Source: Lachnospiraceae bacterium (GTDB taxonomy: Bacteria > Bacillota > Clostridia > Lachnospirales > Lachnospiraceae). From it: a DNA stretch of 64,000 nt. The translations under genes and the position numbers were made by a program. Shown in pieces: positions 37,445 to 46,225 of the stretch (the stretch's first letter is position 1; every line of letters begins with the position of its first letter). The stretch is taken from NCBI GenBank assembly GCA_029005135.1, contig JAQXFO010000012.1, positions 1 to 64,000 of the forward strand, in the 5' to 3' direction. The notes under the pieces are model-generated. The model was not told the DNA's origin and did no database searches. It saw only the letters and a list, made by a program, of their open reading frames with translations.

Positions 37445-37861
37445 ATGTGGTTTGTGTTTGCTCTTTTGTCGGCGGTCTTTGCCGCTCTGACCTCAATCCT
37501 GGCCAAGGTCGGCATCGACGGCGTGAATTCCAATCTGGCGACGGCGGTGCGTACGGTGGTGGTGCTGGTGATGGCCTGGGGGATGGTCTTCCTGACCGAT
37601 GCGCAGACGGGACTTGCGGCTATCAGCCGCAAAAGCTGGCTTTTCCTGATTCTGTCGGGCCTGGCGACGGGCGCCTCGTGGCTCTGCTATTACAAGGCGC
37701 TGCAGATCGGCAAGGCCTCGCAGGTGGTGCCGGTGGATAAGCTGAGTGTGGTCATCACGCTTATCCTCGCCTTTATCTTTCTTCATGAATCGGTTAATGC
37801 CAAATCACTGATCGGCTGTGCCCTGATCGGTGCCGGCACGCTGCTCATGGTCATAGCCTGA
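37445..37861 (+). CDS. EamA-family (DMT superfamily) single-domain transporter
   Basis: MWFVFALLSAVFAALTSILAKVGIDGVNSNLATAVRT...LSGLATGASWLCYYKALQIGKASQVVPVDKLSVVITLILAFIFLHE. Confidence 0.88.
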   Translation: MWFVFALLSAVFAALTSILAKVGIDGVNSNLATAVRTVVVLVMAWGMVFLTDAQTGLAAISRKSWLFLILSGLATGASWLCYYKALQIGKASQVVPVDKLSVVITLILAFIFLHESVNAKSLIGCALIGAGTLLMVIA

Positions 37862-37872
37862 TACAGTCACAG

Positions 37873-37901
37873 GACCGGCCTCTGACGGAGCCGGTCTTTT
37901 T
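37873..37901 (+). terminator. Rho-independent terminator
   Basis: GACCGGC / GCCGGTC then TTTTT. Confidence 0.75.
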
Positions 37902-38029
37902 CTTGACAATAAGTGTATTATGTGTGATAGTACAGTTGGTACTAAGAAAAATGATTCAGCTGACACATTTTTATGCCGGCAGTCGTTTTATCCTATGAGA
38001 ACGAAGAGAAAGGGACAAGAGGGACGGGT

Positions 38030-38737
38030 ATGAAACACCGGGGAATGGCGGCGCTGCGGCCGGAACATCTGACAAGAGAGCAGCTGGCGGGACTTGCCCT
38101 CATCGTGGCGGTGAACGGCCTGGCGTATTACGGCTCCCGCCTCCTGATGAGCGGGGCGCCGCACTATGATCTGACGGCAGCCTGGGACAGGGCGATCCCC
38201 TTCGTGCCCTGGACATCGGTTATTTATCTGGGGTGTTATCTTTTCTGGATCGTCAACTATGTGATCGGGGCGTCCCGCCGGGATGAGGAGGCCTGGGCCT
38301 TTCTGGCCGGTGAGGTGCTGGCCAAGCTGATCTGTCTTCTGATATTCCTGCTTCTTCCGACGACAAATGTCCGGCCGGCGGTGGAGGGAACGTCGCTTTT
38401 TGATGTGCTGATGCGTTTTATCTACGCTAAGGATGCGCCCGACAATCTCTTTCCGTCGATCCACTGCCTTGTCAGCTGGTACTGTGTGATCGCCGTCAGA
38501 CGAAACAAAGCCGTTCCGCTGTGGTACCGCGGTCTGTCTGTGCTCTTGTGCCTGGCTGTCTGCCTGTCGACGCTGACGACGAAGCAGCATATTCTGATCG
38601 ATGTGATCGGCGGCGTTGCGCTGGCCGAATTGAGCTTCCGGACGGCGAAGGAAACAGGGCTGGCCCGGGGATACGGCCGCGTGCTGACCGCCCTTCTGGC
38701 AAATAAAAACGAAAAAGGAGACCGGATACATGAATAA
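38030..38737 (+). CDS. PAP2-family membrane phosphatase-like protein
   Basis: NLFPSIHCLVSWYCVIAVR...TKQHILIDVIGGVALAE fits the PAP2 SxxHxxxxxx...HxxxD pattern. Start trimmed to the ATG at 38030. Confidence 0.82.
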   Translation: MKHRGMAALRPEHLTREQLAGLALIVAVNGLAYYGSRLLMSGAPHYDLTAAWDRAIPFVPWTSVIYLGCYLFWIVNYVIGASRRDEEAWAFLAGEVLAKLICLLIFLLLPTTNVRPAVEGTSLFDVLMRFIYAKDAPDNLFPSIHCLVSWYCVIAVRRNKAVPLWYRGLSVLLCLAVCLSTLTTKQHILIDVIGGVALAELSFRTAKETGLARGYGRVLTALLANKNEKGDRIHE

Positions 38738-39287
38738 AAAGCTCAAAGCCGTCATCGCTCTGGTGATGCTGGTGCTTATCCTTTTGATCGTCAAGGTCTT
38801 TCTCAATAACCATCTGACTTCGGTGGCGGATGTTCAGAATTATCTGAAAAGCTTCGGCGTCGCCGCGCCTCTGGCCCTGACGCTGTTTCAGGCCTTTCAG
38901 GTGGTAGTGCCGGTGGTGCCGGGGTATCTGGGCTGCGCGGCAGGGGCCGTGGCTTTCGGTCCCTGGGTCGGCTTTCTGTGCAATTACGTCGGCATCAGTC
39001 TCGGCTCGATCATCGCTTATTTTCTGGCCCGGCGTTTTGGCGTTCGGATCGTGCTGACGATGTTTTCCGAGAAGACCTACAACAAATGGAAACGCCGTCT
39101 GGAAAACAGCCGTTCCTATGAAAAATTCCTTTTTGCCGCCACGATCCTGCCGCTGTTCCCCGATGATTTTCTGTGTTATTTTTCCGGGCTTATCGACATG
39201 GATGACAAGCGTTTTGTCGGCATCATCGCCGCCGGCAAGCCCTGGTGCATCCTGGCTTACAGTCTCGGCTTCGGCCTGCTGGCCTGA
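38730..39287 (+). CDS. TVP38/TMEM64 (DedA/VTT-type) membrane protein
   Basis: ALTLFQAFQVVVPVVPGYLGCAAGAVAFGPWVGFLCNYVGISLGSIIAYFLARRFG. Confidence 0.87.
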   Translation: MNKKLKAVIALVMLVLILLIVKVFLNNHLTSVADVQNYLKSFGVAAPLALTLFQAFQVVVPVVPGYLGCAAGAVAFGPWVGFLCNYVGISLGSIIAYFLARRFGVRIVLTMFSEKTYNKWKRRLENSRSYEKFLFAATILPLFPDDFLCYFSGLIDMDDKRFVGIIAAGKPWCILAYSLGFGLLA

Positions 39288-39302
39288 CAAGGAGGTTAAC
39301 CG

Positions 39303-39989
39303 ATGAAGAAAACGATGTCTGCACCGGCACAGAGCCGGACGAACACCAGAATTCCCTCTCTGATCGGTGTTTATGATTATACCGTGGTCCTGACCTACGC
39401 CGGTATGCTGGCGGCTTTCCTGGGAATCCTGATGCTCATGGACCGGCGCTTTGACCAGGCTGTCTTCTGCCTGATGGCGGCGGGAATCTGCGATATGTTC
39501 GACGGGGCGGTGGCCGCCACGAAGGACCGCAGCCCTGCCGAGAAGGCCTTCGGCATCCAGATCGATTCCTTAAGTGATCTCATCAGCTTCGGCGTACTGC
39601 CGGCCCTTTTTGTATACCGGCTCTCGGAGGGCTCTCGGACGGCGGGCCTTCTGGCGGCGCTCTATGTCCTCTGTGCCCTGATCCGTCTTGCCTGGTTCAA
39701 CACCGCTGAGACGGAGCGTCAGGCGGCGGAATGCGGCCGGCGGCGCAGTTATCTCGGCCTGCCGGTGACCACGATCGCGGTGCTCCTGCCGCTTCTCTAC
39801 CTGGCCTATCATCTGGCGTGGGTGCGTACCAGGGCGGCCTTTCCGGCACTGCTTCTCCTGACAGGAACGGCTTTTCTGCTGCCGTTCCGCGTGAAGAAGC
39901 CGGGCCTTCCCGGCAAGATCGGCCTGGTGGTCGTCGGTGTTGTCGAAGCTGCGGGCCTCTTCTTCTTCCTGGGCGGTGATCTGATATGA
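39303..39989 (+). CDS. pssA: CDP-diacylglycerol-serine O-phosphatidyltransferase
   Basis: AAGICDMFDGAVAATKDRSPAEKAFGIQIDSLSDLISFGVLPA (CDP-alcohol phosphotransferase motif). Confidence 0.92.
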   Translation: MKKTMSAPAQSRTNTRIPSLIGVYDYTVVLTYAGMLAAFLGILMLMDRRFDQAVFCLMAAGICDMFDGAVAATKDRSPAEKAFGIQIDSLSDLISFGVLPALFVYRLSEGSRTAGLLAALYVLCALIRLAWFNTAETERQAAECGRRRSYLGLPVTTIAVLLPLLYLAYHLAWVRTRAAFPALLLLTGTAFLLPFRVKKPGLPGKIGLVVVGVVEAAGLFFFLGGDLI

Positions 39990-40846
39990 GAATGACTGAC
40001 AGCCGGGAGCACGGGTCCGGCCGTGGCGGTCCGGCGGAGAAGGATACCCTGCTGATCCGCTTTCTCTACCGCACGCTGCCGGGGCGATGCCTGCTCCGGG
40101 GCCTGACGGCGCCGTCATTTTCAAAAATGATGGGGCGTCTGCTGAGTTCCCGCCCTTCACGTATCCTCGTGCCATATTATATCCGGCGGTACCGGATCGA
40201 CATGACGGGCTGCCTCAAGACACACTTTGATTCCTTCAACGATTTTTTTACCCGGGAGAAGGTGCTGACGATCGAGGCGGGGGCCCGGGATGTGATCAGT
40301 CCCTGCGACGGCTTTCTGAGCTGCTATACTATCGGGGACGATCTGACGCTCCGCATCAAGAAGAGCCGCTACACGACGGCCGGCCTGCTGAGGTCGGATG
40401 CGCTGGCGGCGGAATTTTCGGGCGGCGATGCCCTGGTGTTCCGTCTGGAGCCGCGGCATTATCACAGGTATCTCTATTGTCTTGACGGGAAGATTGAGCG
40501 GACGATGACGATCCCGGGCATCCTGCACTGTGTCAGGCCGACGGCCTGCGGCACTTATCCCGTCTACACGGAAAATGCCCGGCAGTATACGGTGATCAGG
40601 AGCCCCGGTGCGGGCACTGTCGTCCAGATGGAGATTGGAGCTCTGATGGTGGGGCGCATCTGCAATCACGGGATGGAGCACCATGCGGTCAAAGGCCGGG
40701 AAAAGGGCTGGTTTGAATTCGGCGGTTCGACGATCGTACTCCTGTTTCAAAAGGGGGCGGTGGATCTGCGGGCCATAAAAAAAGACCTGCCGGAGGGCAC
40801 CGAGAGACCGGTGTGCATCGGCGAGGTCATAGGGCAGAGCGGGTGA
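39986..40846 (+). CDS. psd: Phosphatidylserine decarboxylase
   Basis: FNDFFTREKVLTIEAGARDVISPCDGFLS...LRLEPRHYHRYLY; GGSTIVLLFQKG (GSS/GST-type processing site). Confidence 0.93.
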   Translation: MRMTDSREHGSGRGGPAEKDTLLIRFLYRTLPGRCLLRGLTAPSFSKMMGRLLSSRPSRILVPYYIRRYRIDMTGCLKTHFDSFNDFFTREKVLTIEAGARDVISPCDGFLSCYTIGDDLTLRIKKSRYTTAGLLRSDALAAEFSGGDALVFRLEPRHYHRYLYCLDGKIERTMTIPGILHCVRPTACGTYPVYTENARQYTVIRSPGAGTVVQMEIGALMVGRICNHGMEHHAVKGREKGWFEFGGSTIVLLFQKGAVDLRAIKKDLPEGTERPVCIGEVIGQSG

Positions 40847-41161
40847 TCATCGTGTGCCGTTCAGACGGCGGGCCAGATCGATCAGCCGCTCAATGTCGTT
40901 ATCTTTCATTTTTCGGGCTTCGGTAACCAGTTCACAGACCAGAATGGGTTCTTCCTCGTCCCGGTCAAAGAATTCCTTCGGCGTTATCCGGAAATAATCG
41001 CAGATACCGAGAAATTCCGGCAGTGACGGGAGCGATTTGCCTGACGAGATGCTCTGGATATAGCTTTTGCTGTGGCCCAGATCCAGGCTCATCCGGTATT
41101 CCGAGACGTTTTTCTTCATCCGGAGCTCCGTTATGCGGTTTCTGATAAATGCTTCGTCCAC
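40847..41161 (-). CDS. XRE-family HTH regulator
   Basis: MDEAFIRNRITELRMKKNVSEYRMSLDLGHSKSYIQSISSGKSLPSLPEFLGICDYF. Confidence 0.87.
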   Translation of the reverse strand: MDEAFIRNRITELRMKKNVSEYRMSLDLGHSKSYIQSISSGKSLPSLPEFLGICDYFRITPKEFFDRDEEEPILVCELVTEARKMKDNDIERLIDLARRLNGTR

Positions 41162-41280
41162 GTTTTCACCTCATATACTGTCATTATAGTCTTCTGAAAT
41201 CGTCCGCTGTCACGCTCAGAATACCGATAAGGGCTGGCAGCATACCGCCTATATCGGTACAATAGAAGGGGAGGCGGCTT

Positions 41281-41523
41281 ATGAGGGATAACAGGATACC
41301 AACGATGATCATTACCGACAGTGAGGGCCGCACGGCGGCCGTCGATCGCTGCCGGCTCTGTTTTTACGGGGAGGCAATCGGGCGCGGTGCCCGCTGCCCC
41401 GAACCGGCGGAAACGGCGGAGGCGGCGGTCTGCCGGGCCTTTGTGCCCCTTACGGGCGAGGCTCTCCGGGACCGTCTGGCAGCCTGCTTTCTGGCCGAGG
41501 CGCCCGGCGGCCGGGTTTCGTGA
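41281..41523 (+). CDS. Small hypothetical protein
   Basis: ATG behind GGGGAGG; 80-aa ORF; no family recognised. Confidence 0.5.
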   Translation: MRDNRIPTMIITDSEGRTAAVDRCRLCFYGEAIGRGARCPEPAETAEAAVCRAFVPLTGEALRDRLAACFLAEAPGGRVS

Positions 41524-41592
41524 ACGGTACGCACAAAACCGCAATGGGCTCCGGTATTTTCGTACCTGCCGCGCCTGTGATACAATGACCTT

Positions 41593-42828
41593 ATGATTCC
41601 CACTGGTCTGATGAACGGCAGGCTGACCTTCGCCGACGGCGAAAGCCTGACGGTGAGTTTTATTGAGATGTCACCGACGATGATCAGCTTCCGTCTGCCG
41701 CTGGACTATCGCGGCAGGACGGAGGCTGTTATTCTGCTGTCCGTTGACTGGTATGACCGGGATACGGATACGGTTCGTACGGTTGAGCTTCCGGCGGATT
41801 CCCGGAAGATCGCGGCGATAGATGAGGATGAACTGTGTCTATGTGTCCGTCTGACGATCGACGATGCGGCCTATGCGGCAGCAGCCCGGCAGGTGTCGCA
41901 GGATTATCTGACCTATATCCGCCGCCGGCTGACTCTTGATGACATTGACCTGGCAGCGGCCTACGGGGCTTTTGATAGCGGTCCGGCGGTATGGCCGGCT
42001 TCCCGCAGAGAGGCCCTCCTTCAGTTGGCACAGAAAGCCGGGGGCCGGCCAAAGGGCTTTGAGAGGCTCGGGACGGTGCCCTATGGGGTGATGCTGATCA
42101 GTGATGAGGATAGGGTGGTTTTCCTGCGAGAGAAGGAGGCGGTCTTCCGGGCGTATTACTGGCAGAGCCGTTCACTGCCCGATCATCCGCTGGCAAGCTG
42201 TCCGATAACCGCGGTGGTGTTCGGCAGCGGCTTCTGTCCGCACCGGGAGGGAACGGCGTCGGACTGGCAGATGCTGACCGGCAGAGCGTCTGATCTGGGA
42301 CTTCGGGCGTATCTGGCTATCGCACCGGTGGGAGAGGGGCTGAGATCTGAGGAGGAAACGAAGCTTTCGGCTCTGGCCGGGACGGCAGCGGCCGGTCGGG
42401 ATCTGACGATCCTGACGGGAGACTGGGGCATGACCGGGTGGCTTGAGGCTTCGGGCATCCTTTCGACAGCTCCCGGTATCCTGCAGAACAAAAGGATCAA
42501 GGATCCGCGCCGCGGCGGCTGTCTTGACACCTGTCTCCTGCCGGATGGGACATATCTGACCTTCGGTCCTCTCTATCAGACGAATACGGGCACTTTCTGT
42601 CCTCTGGCGGCAGCTGTCGGAACGGGGGATCGCGGCCGGAGCTGCCGTCGTCAAAGCTGCGAGGCACCCTGCCGCCGGGGCGCGTTTCTCTATCCGGTGT
42701 CGTTATCACTGATCGGATTGGGAAATTCGCTCTTCGGGTATGATCACACTATCTTGTCCGAGGGCACTGTCTTTGCGTCGGCATCGGCGGCGGGGACCGT
42801 TATTGTGAATCTGCCGCCGGTGTCATAA
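41593..42828 (+). CDS. Hypothetical protein linked to a U32-family gene
   Basis: 411-aa ORF read in the strand of its neighbours; extended -10 directly upstream; no confident family. Confidence 0.7.
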   Translation: MIPTGLMNGRLTFADGESLTVSFIEMSPTMISFRLPLDYRGRTEAVILLSVDWYDRDTDTVRTVELPADSRKIAAIDEDELCLCVRLTIDDAAYAAAARQVSQDYLTYIRRRLTLDDIDLAAAYGAFDSGPAVWPASRREALLQLAQKAGGRPKGFERLGTVPYGVMLISDEDRVVFLREKEAVFRAYYWQSRSLPDHPLASCPITAVVFGSGFCPHREGTASDWQMLTGRASDLGLRAYLAIAPVGEGLRSEEETKLSALAGTAAAGRDLTILTGDWGMTGWLEASGILSTAPGILQNKRIKDPRRGGCLDTCLLPDGTYLTFGPLYQTNTGTFCPLAAAVGTGDRGRSCRRQSCEAPCRRGAFLYPVSLSLIGLGNSLFGYDHTILSEGTVFASASAAGTVIVNLPPVS

Positions 42829-42843
42829 GGAAGGAGGCTGCCT

Positions 42844-43827
42844 GTGAAGATCAGTGCCGGTATCGGCAGTGTTGATGACCTGAGAGAGATGGCGGCGGCC
42901 GGGGCTGACAGCGTCTATTTCGGTTATGTTCCTCCGGAATGGTATCGCCGTTTCGGTGAAGGTACGGCTCTCAACCGCCGGGAAGCCCTCTCTTATAATG
43001 TTCAGATCGGATCCCGGGCGGAGCTTCTTATTCTGCGGGATCTCTGCCGGATACTGAGAATCCCTGCCCGGGTGGTTTTTAACGCACCTCAGTATCCGAA
43101 GGCGGCGCTTCCCCATGTTCTTTCCGTGGTACGGGAAGCGGCGGAGGCCGGCTTCCGGGATATTATCGCCGCCGACCGGCCGCTGATTCGGCGCCTTGCC
43201 GCCGGCGGAGACGGGGTGCCGTCCGGTCTTCGTCTCTATGTCAGCGGAGAGTACGGGGAACTCAATTACCACGCTGTCCGGGAACTGGCTGCCTTTGGGG
43301 CCGCCGGGATTATCTTTCCCCGACAGACTGCCATCGCCGAGATGGCAGCCCTGACAGCGGCCTTTCCGTCTCTGGAGTATGAGGCCTTTGTTCTTAATGA
43401 AAAGTGCCATTTTACCGGTGCCTACTGCAGCAGTCTGCACACCGATGTGCTCGGCGCACTGTGCCGCCTGCCCTGCCGCCTGGCTGCGGGGACAGAGGGG
43501 AAGGCAGAGCTGCCGGGCCATGATCCGGGGCCTGAGAGGGCGGAAGGGGAAGCCGGTATTTCGCCGGGAAGCGGGGGCTGCGGTCTCTGCGCTTTGCCGG
43601 CACTGCGCTCGGCGGGGATCACCTCCCTCAAGGTGGTGAGCCGGGGCTGTGACCGGGAGACGGCTGCCGCGTCGGTGAGATGCCTGAGAACGGCTCTTGA
43701 CCTGCTGGCAGAGACACCGTCGCCGGAGGCTTACCGCGAGAGGATTCTCGGAACGCTTTTTCCGGAGGGCTGCGGCGGAGACTGTTATTATGATGAGACA
43801 CGGCAGGGAGTCTGCCTGAGAAGGTAA
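42844..43827 (+). CDS. U32-family peptidase-like protein
   Basis: MKISAGIGSVDDLREMAAAGADSVYFGYVPPEW...EYGELNYHAVRELAAFGAAGIIFPRQTAIAEMA...EAFVLNEKCHFTGAYCSS. Confidence 0.8.
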   Translation: MKISAGIGSVDDLREMAAAGADSVYFGYVPPEWYRRFGEGTALNRREALSYNVQIGSRAELLILRDLCRILRIPARVVFNAPQYPKAALPHVLSVVREAAEAGFRDIIAADRPLIRRLAAGGDGVPSGLRLYVSGEYGELNYHAVRELAAFGAAGIIFPRQTAIAEMAALTAAFPSLEYEAFVLNEKCHFTGAYCSSLHTDVLGALCRLPCRLAAGTEGKAELPGHDPGPERAEGEAGISPGSGGCGLCALPALRSAGITSLKVVSRGCDRETAAASVRCLRTALDLLAETPSPEAYRERILGTLFPEGCGGDCYYDETRQGVCLRR

Positions 43828-43833
43828 ATGCGC

Positions 43834-44610
43834 ATGAGGCTGTGGGTGATCGCGACGGAAGAGACGGATCCGTATCATAATCTGGCCCTGGAAGAGACAC
43901 TGATGACGCGTTTTGAAGCGTCCGAAGGGGAGTTGGCGGCGCAGGACAGCCTGATTCTTTATCTGTGGCAGAATGAGCGCACGGTTGTCATCGGCCGCCA
44001 TCAGGTACCGGATCGGGAATGCCGCCTCGACAGGCTGCGGGCGGACGGGGGACATCTGGCCCGCCGCCGGACAGGGGGCGGCGCCGTCTATCACGATCTC
44101 GGCAACCTGAATTATTCCTTCCTTTGCCGGAGCGGACTTTTGCCCGAAGGCACCCTGATGGGAGTCGTGCGGGATGCGGTGCGCAGTCTGGGACTCAGGG
44201 CGGAGATCAGCGGCCGCAACGATCTGGAGTCGGAGGGCTTCAAGTTCTCCGGCCAGGCCTGGCTTGAGAAAAACGGTGTCTCTCTCCAGCACGGGACACT
44301 GATGATCGCTGTGGATCGCTCTGCGATGGCAGCCTATCTGACGCCGCCGCCTGAAAAGCTGGCGCGTCACGCCGTGGATTCCGTACGTTCACGGACAGTG
44401 AATCTGAGAGAACTCAGCCCGACACTGACGGTGCGGCAGTGCGCGGTTTCCCTGATCGGTGCTGCCGCCGATCTGTGCGGAGGGGAGGTCTGCCGTGTGC
44501 CGGACGGCAGCGTCACACCCGGCGCGGATCTCATCGACTTCTATGCCTCGGAGGCGTGGCTGTACAGAGCACAGCAGATATATCCACAAAAAAAGAAAGG
44601 GTGTTTTTGA
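43834..44610 (+). CDS. lplA: Lipoate-protein ligase A family
   Basis: EETDPYHNLALEETLM...LYLWQNERTVVIGRHQVPDRECRLDRLRADGGHLARRRTGGGAVYHDLGNLNYSFL...GRNDLESEGFKFSGQAW. Confidence 0.93.
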   Translation: MRLWVIATEETDPYHNLALEETLMTRFEASEGELAAQDSLILYLWQNERTVVIGRHQVPDRECRLDRLRADGGHLARRRTGGGAVYHDLGNLNYSFLCRSGLLPEGTLMGVVRDAVRSLGLRAEISGRNDLESEGFKFSGQAWLEKNGVSLQHGTLMIAVDRSAMAAYLTPPPEKLARHAVDSVRSRTVNLRELSPTLTVRQCAVSLIGAAADLCGGEVCRVPDGSVTPGADLIDFYASEAWLYRAQQIYPQKKKGCF

Positions 44611-44752
44611 CGGTTTCACCTATTGTCGGAACGGGAAAAATATGTTAAAAATTTTAAGGAACGTAAAATTTTAATCTGAGTCAAAAAAAACGACTGCGGC
44701 AATGTCAGTGGTTTTTGAAAAAGACATCAACACGAACGAAAAGGAGACCTCT

Positions 44753-46108
44753 ATGACAGGAAAAGAGCTTGTACTCGGCGCCCTTAATCATGAAAAAGTC
44801 GAGCGTATCCCCTGGATTCCCTATGCCGGTATTCATGCTGCCTTTTTCAAAGGCTACACGGCCACCGAGATGCTGACGGACGGCAGCAAACTGATCGAAT
44901 GCCTCGAAGAAGTGCATCGTCTCTATCAGCCGGACGGTCAGCCGATTGCTTTTGACCTTCAGCTGGAGGCCGAGCAGCTGGGCTGCGACCTTCTCTGGGC
45001 CGATGACAATCCGCCGTCGGTCAGCTCCCATCCGTGGGCGGATGAGCCGGATTATTCGAAGGACATCACCAATACCGGCCGTATTAAGCTCGTCATGGAT
45101 GCTGCCGCTCATATGAAGAAGGCCCACGGCGACGATACCGCTCTCTATGGTCTGTTCTGCGGTCCCTTTACCCTGTGTTCTCATTTGAGAGGCACCAACC
45201 TCTTCCTGAATATGAAGAAGAACCCGGATCTGGTGAAGGAAATGATGGCCTACTGCGTGAAGCAGAACAAGCTGATGATTGACTGGTATGACGAAGTCGG
45301 CATGGATGTTATCGTTCCGGTCGACCCGCTGATCTCCCAGATTTCACCGAAGCATTTCGAAGCGTTCATGTCCGAACCCTATAAGGAAATCTTCGATTAC
45401 ATCCGCAGCAAGGGCAAGAATTCCGCCTTCTTCGTCTGCGGCAATGCCTCCCGTAATCTGGAGGTTATGTGCAAGACCGGTCCGGACGGCATCTCCATCG
45501 ATGAGAATATCCCGATGGCCGCCGGCAAGGCTGTGACAGATCAGTATAATGTCTGCATCGGCGGCAACATTCCGCTGACCACCACCATGCTGTTCGGCAA
45601 CCAGATGGACAACATGAAATACGTCGTCGATATGGTGGACAGCCTGGAGGATACCCGCAACCTGATCATTTCCCCGGGCTGCGATATGCCGTACAACGTC
45701 CCGATCGAGAACGGCATCGCCGTCACAACGGCCTCCCGCGACATCGCCGGAACCCGTGCCCTCGTTGCGAACTACGCCAGTGTCGATGATGACGTCGAAG
45801 TCGAACTGCCCGACTACGCCAACCTGCCCAGACCGCTTCTGGAAGCCTGCACGCTTGACTCCGCTCAGTGTGCCGCCTGCGGTTATATGTGGGCCATGGT
45901 CCTGAAGGCCAAGGAAAAATACGGTGACCGCATCGATGTCGTGGAATACAAGTACAACGACAAGATCAACATCGCCCGCGATAAGAAACTGGGTCTGACC
46001 AATCTGCCGACCCTGATGATGGACGGCGAAGCGAAATACGTCTCCATCATTCCGGATGAAGAGGAATTCTTCAGCGTGATCGACGAGCTTCTGAAAAAAT
46101 ACGAATAA
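44753..46108 (+). CDS. MtaA/UroD-family methyltransferase with a C-terminal thioredoxin-like domain
   Basis: MTGKELVLGALNHEKVERIPWIPYAGIHAA... UroD/MtaA fold; C-terminal DSAQCAACGYMWAMVLKAKEKYGDRIDVVEYKYNDKINIARDKKLGLTNLPTLMMDG (CxxC and cis-Pro-type motif). Confidence 0.85.
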   Translation: MTGKELVLGALNHEKVERIPWIPYAGIHAAFFKGYTATEMLTDGSKLIECLEEVHRLYQPDGQPIAFDLQLEAEQLGCDLLWADDNPPSVSSHPWADEPDYSKDITNTGRIKLVMDAAAHMKKAHGDDTALYGLFCGPFTLCSHLRGTNLFLNMKKNPDLVKEMMAYCVKQNKLMIDWYDEVGMDVIVPVDPLISQISPKHFEAFMSEPYKEIFDYIRSKGKNSAFFVCGNASRNLEVMCKTGPDGISIDENIPMAAGKAVTDQYNVCIGGNIPLTTTMLFGNQMDNMKYVVDMVDSLEDTRNLIISPGCDMPYNVPIENGIAVTTASRDIAGTRALVANYASVDDDVEVELPDYANLPRPLLEACTLDSAQCAACGYMWAMVLKAKEKYGDRIDVVEYKYNDKINIARDKKLGLTNLPTLMMDGEAKYVSIIPDEEEFFSVIDELLKKYE

Positions 46109-46120
46109 CCAGGATACTTT

Positions 46121-46153
46121 CAAGCGGGAAAGCCGGTTCGGTTTTCCCGCTTG
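46121..46153 (+). other. Strong intercistronic hairpin without a T tract
   Basis: CAAGCGGGAAA (46121-46131) / TTTCCCGCTTG (46143-46153), 11-bp perfect. Confidence 0.7.
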
Positions 46154-46225
46154 CGGCATTATCGGCGCTTCCTGACGGCGGACGGATATCCGCTGTGCAT
46201 CCGGAGGTGTCGGCAGGAGGTAAGT

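Noticed and set aside
42823-44370. 515-aa minus-strand ORF
   Set aside because: Antisense to the U32-like and lplA genes, both of which have clear family signatures.
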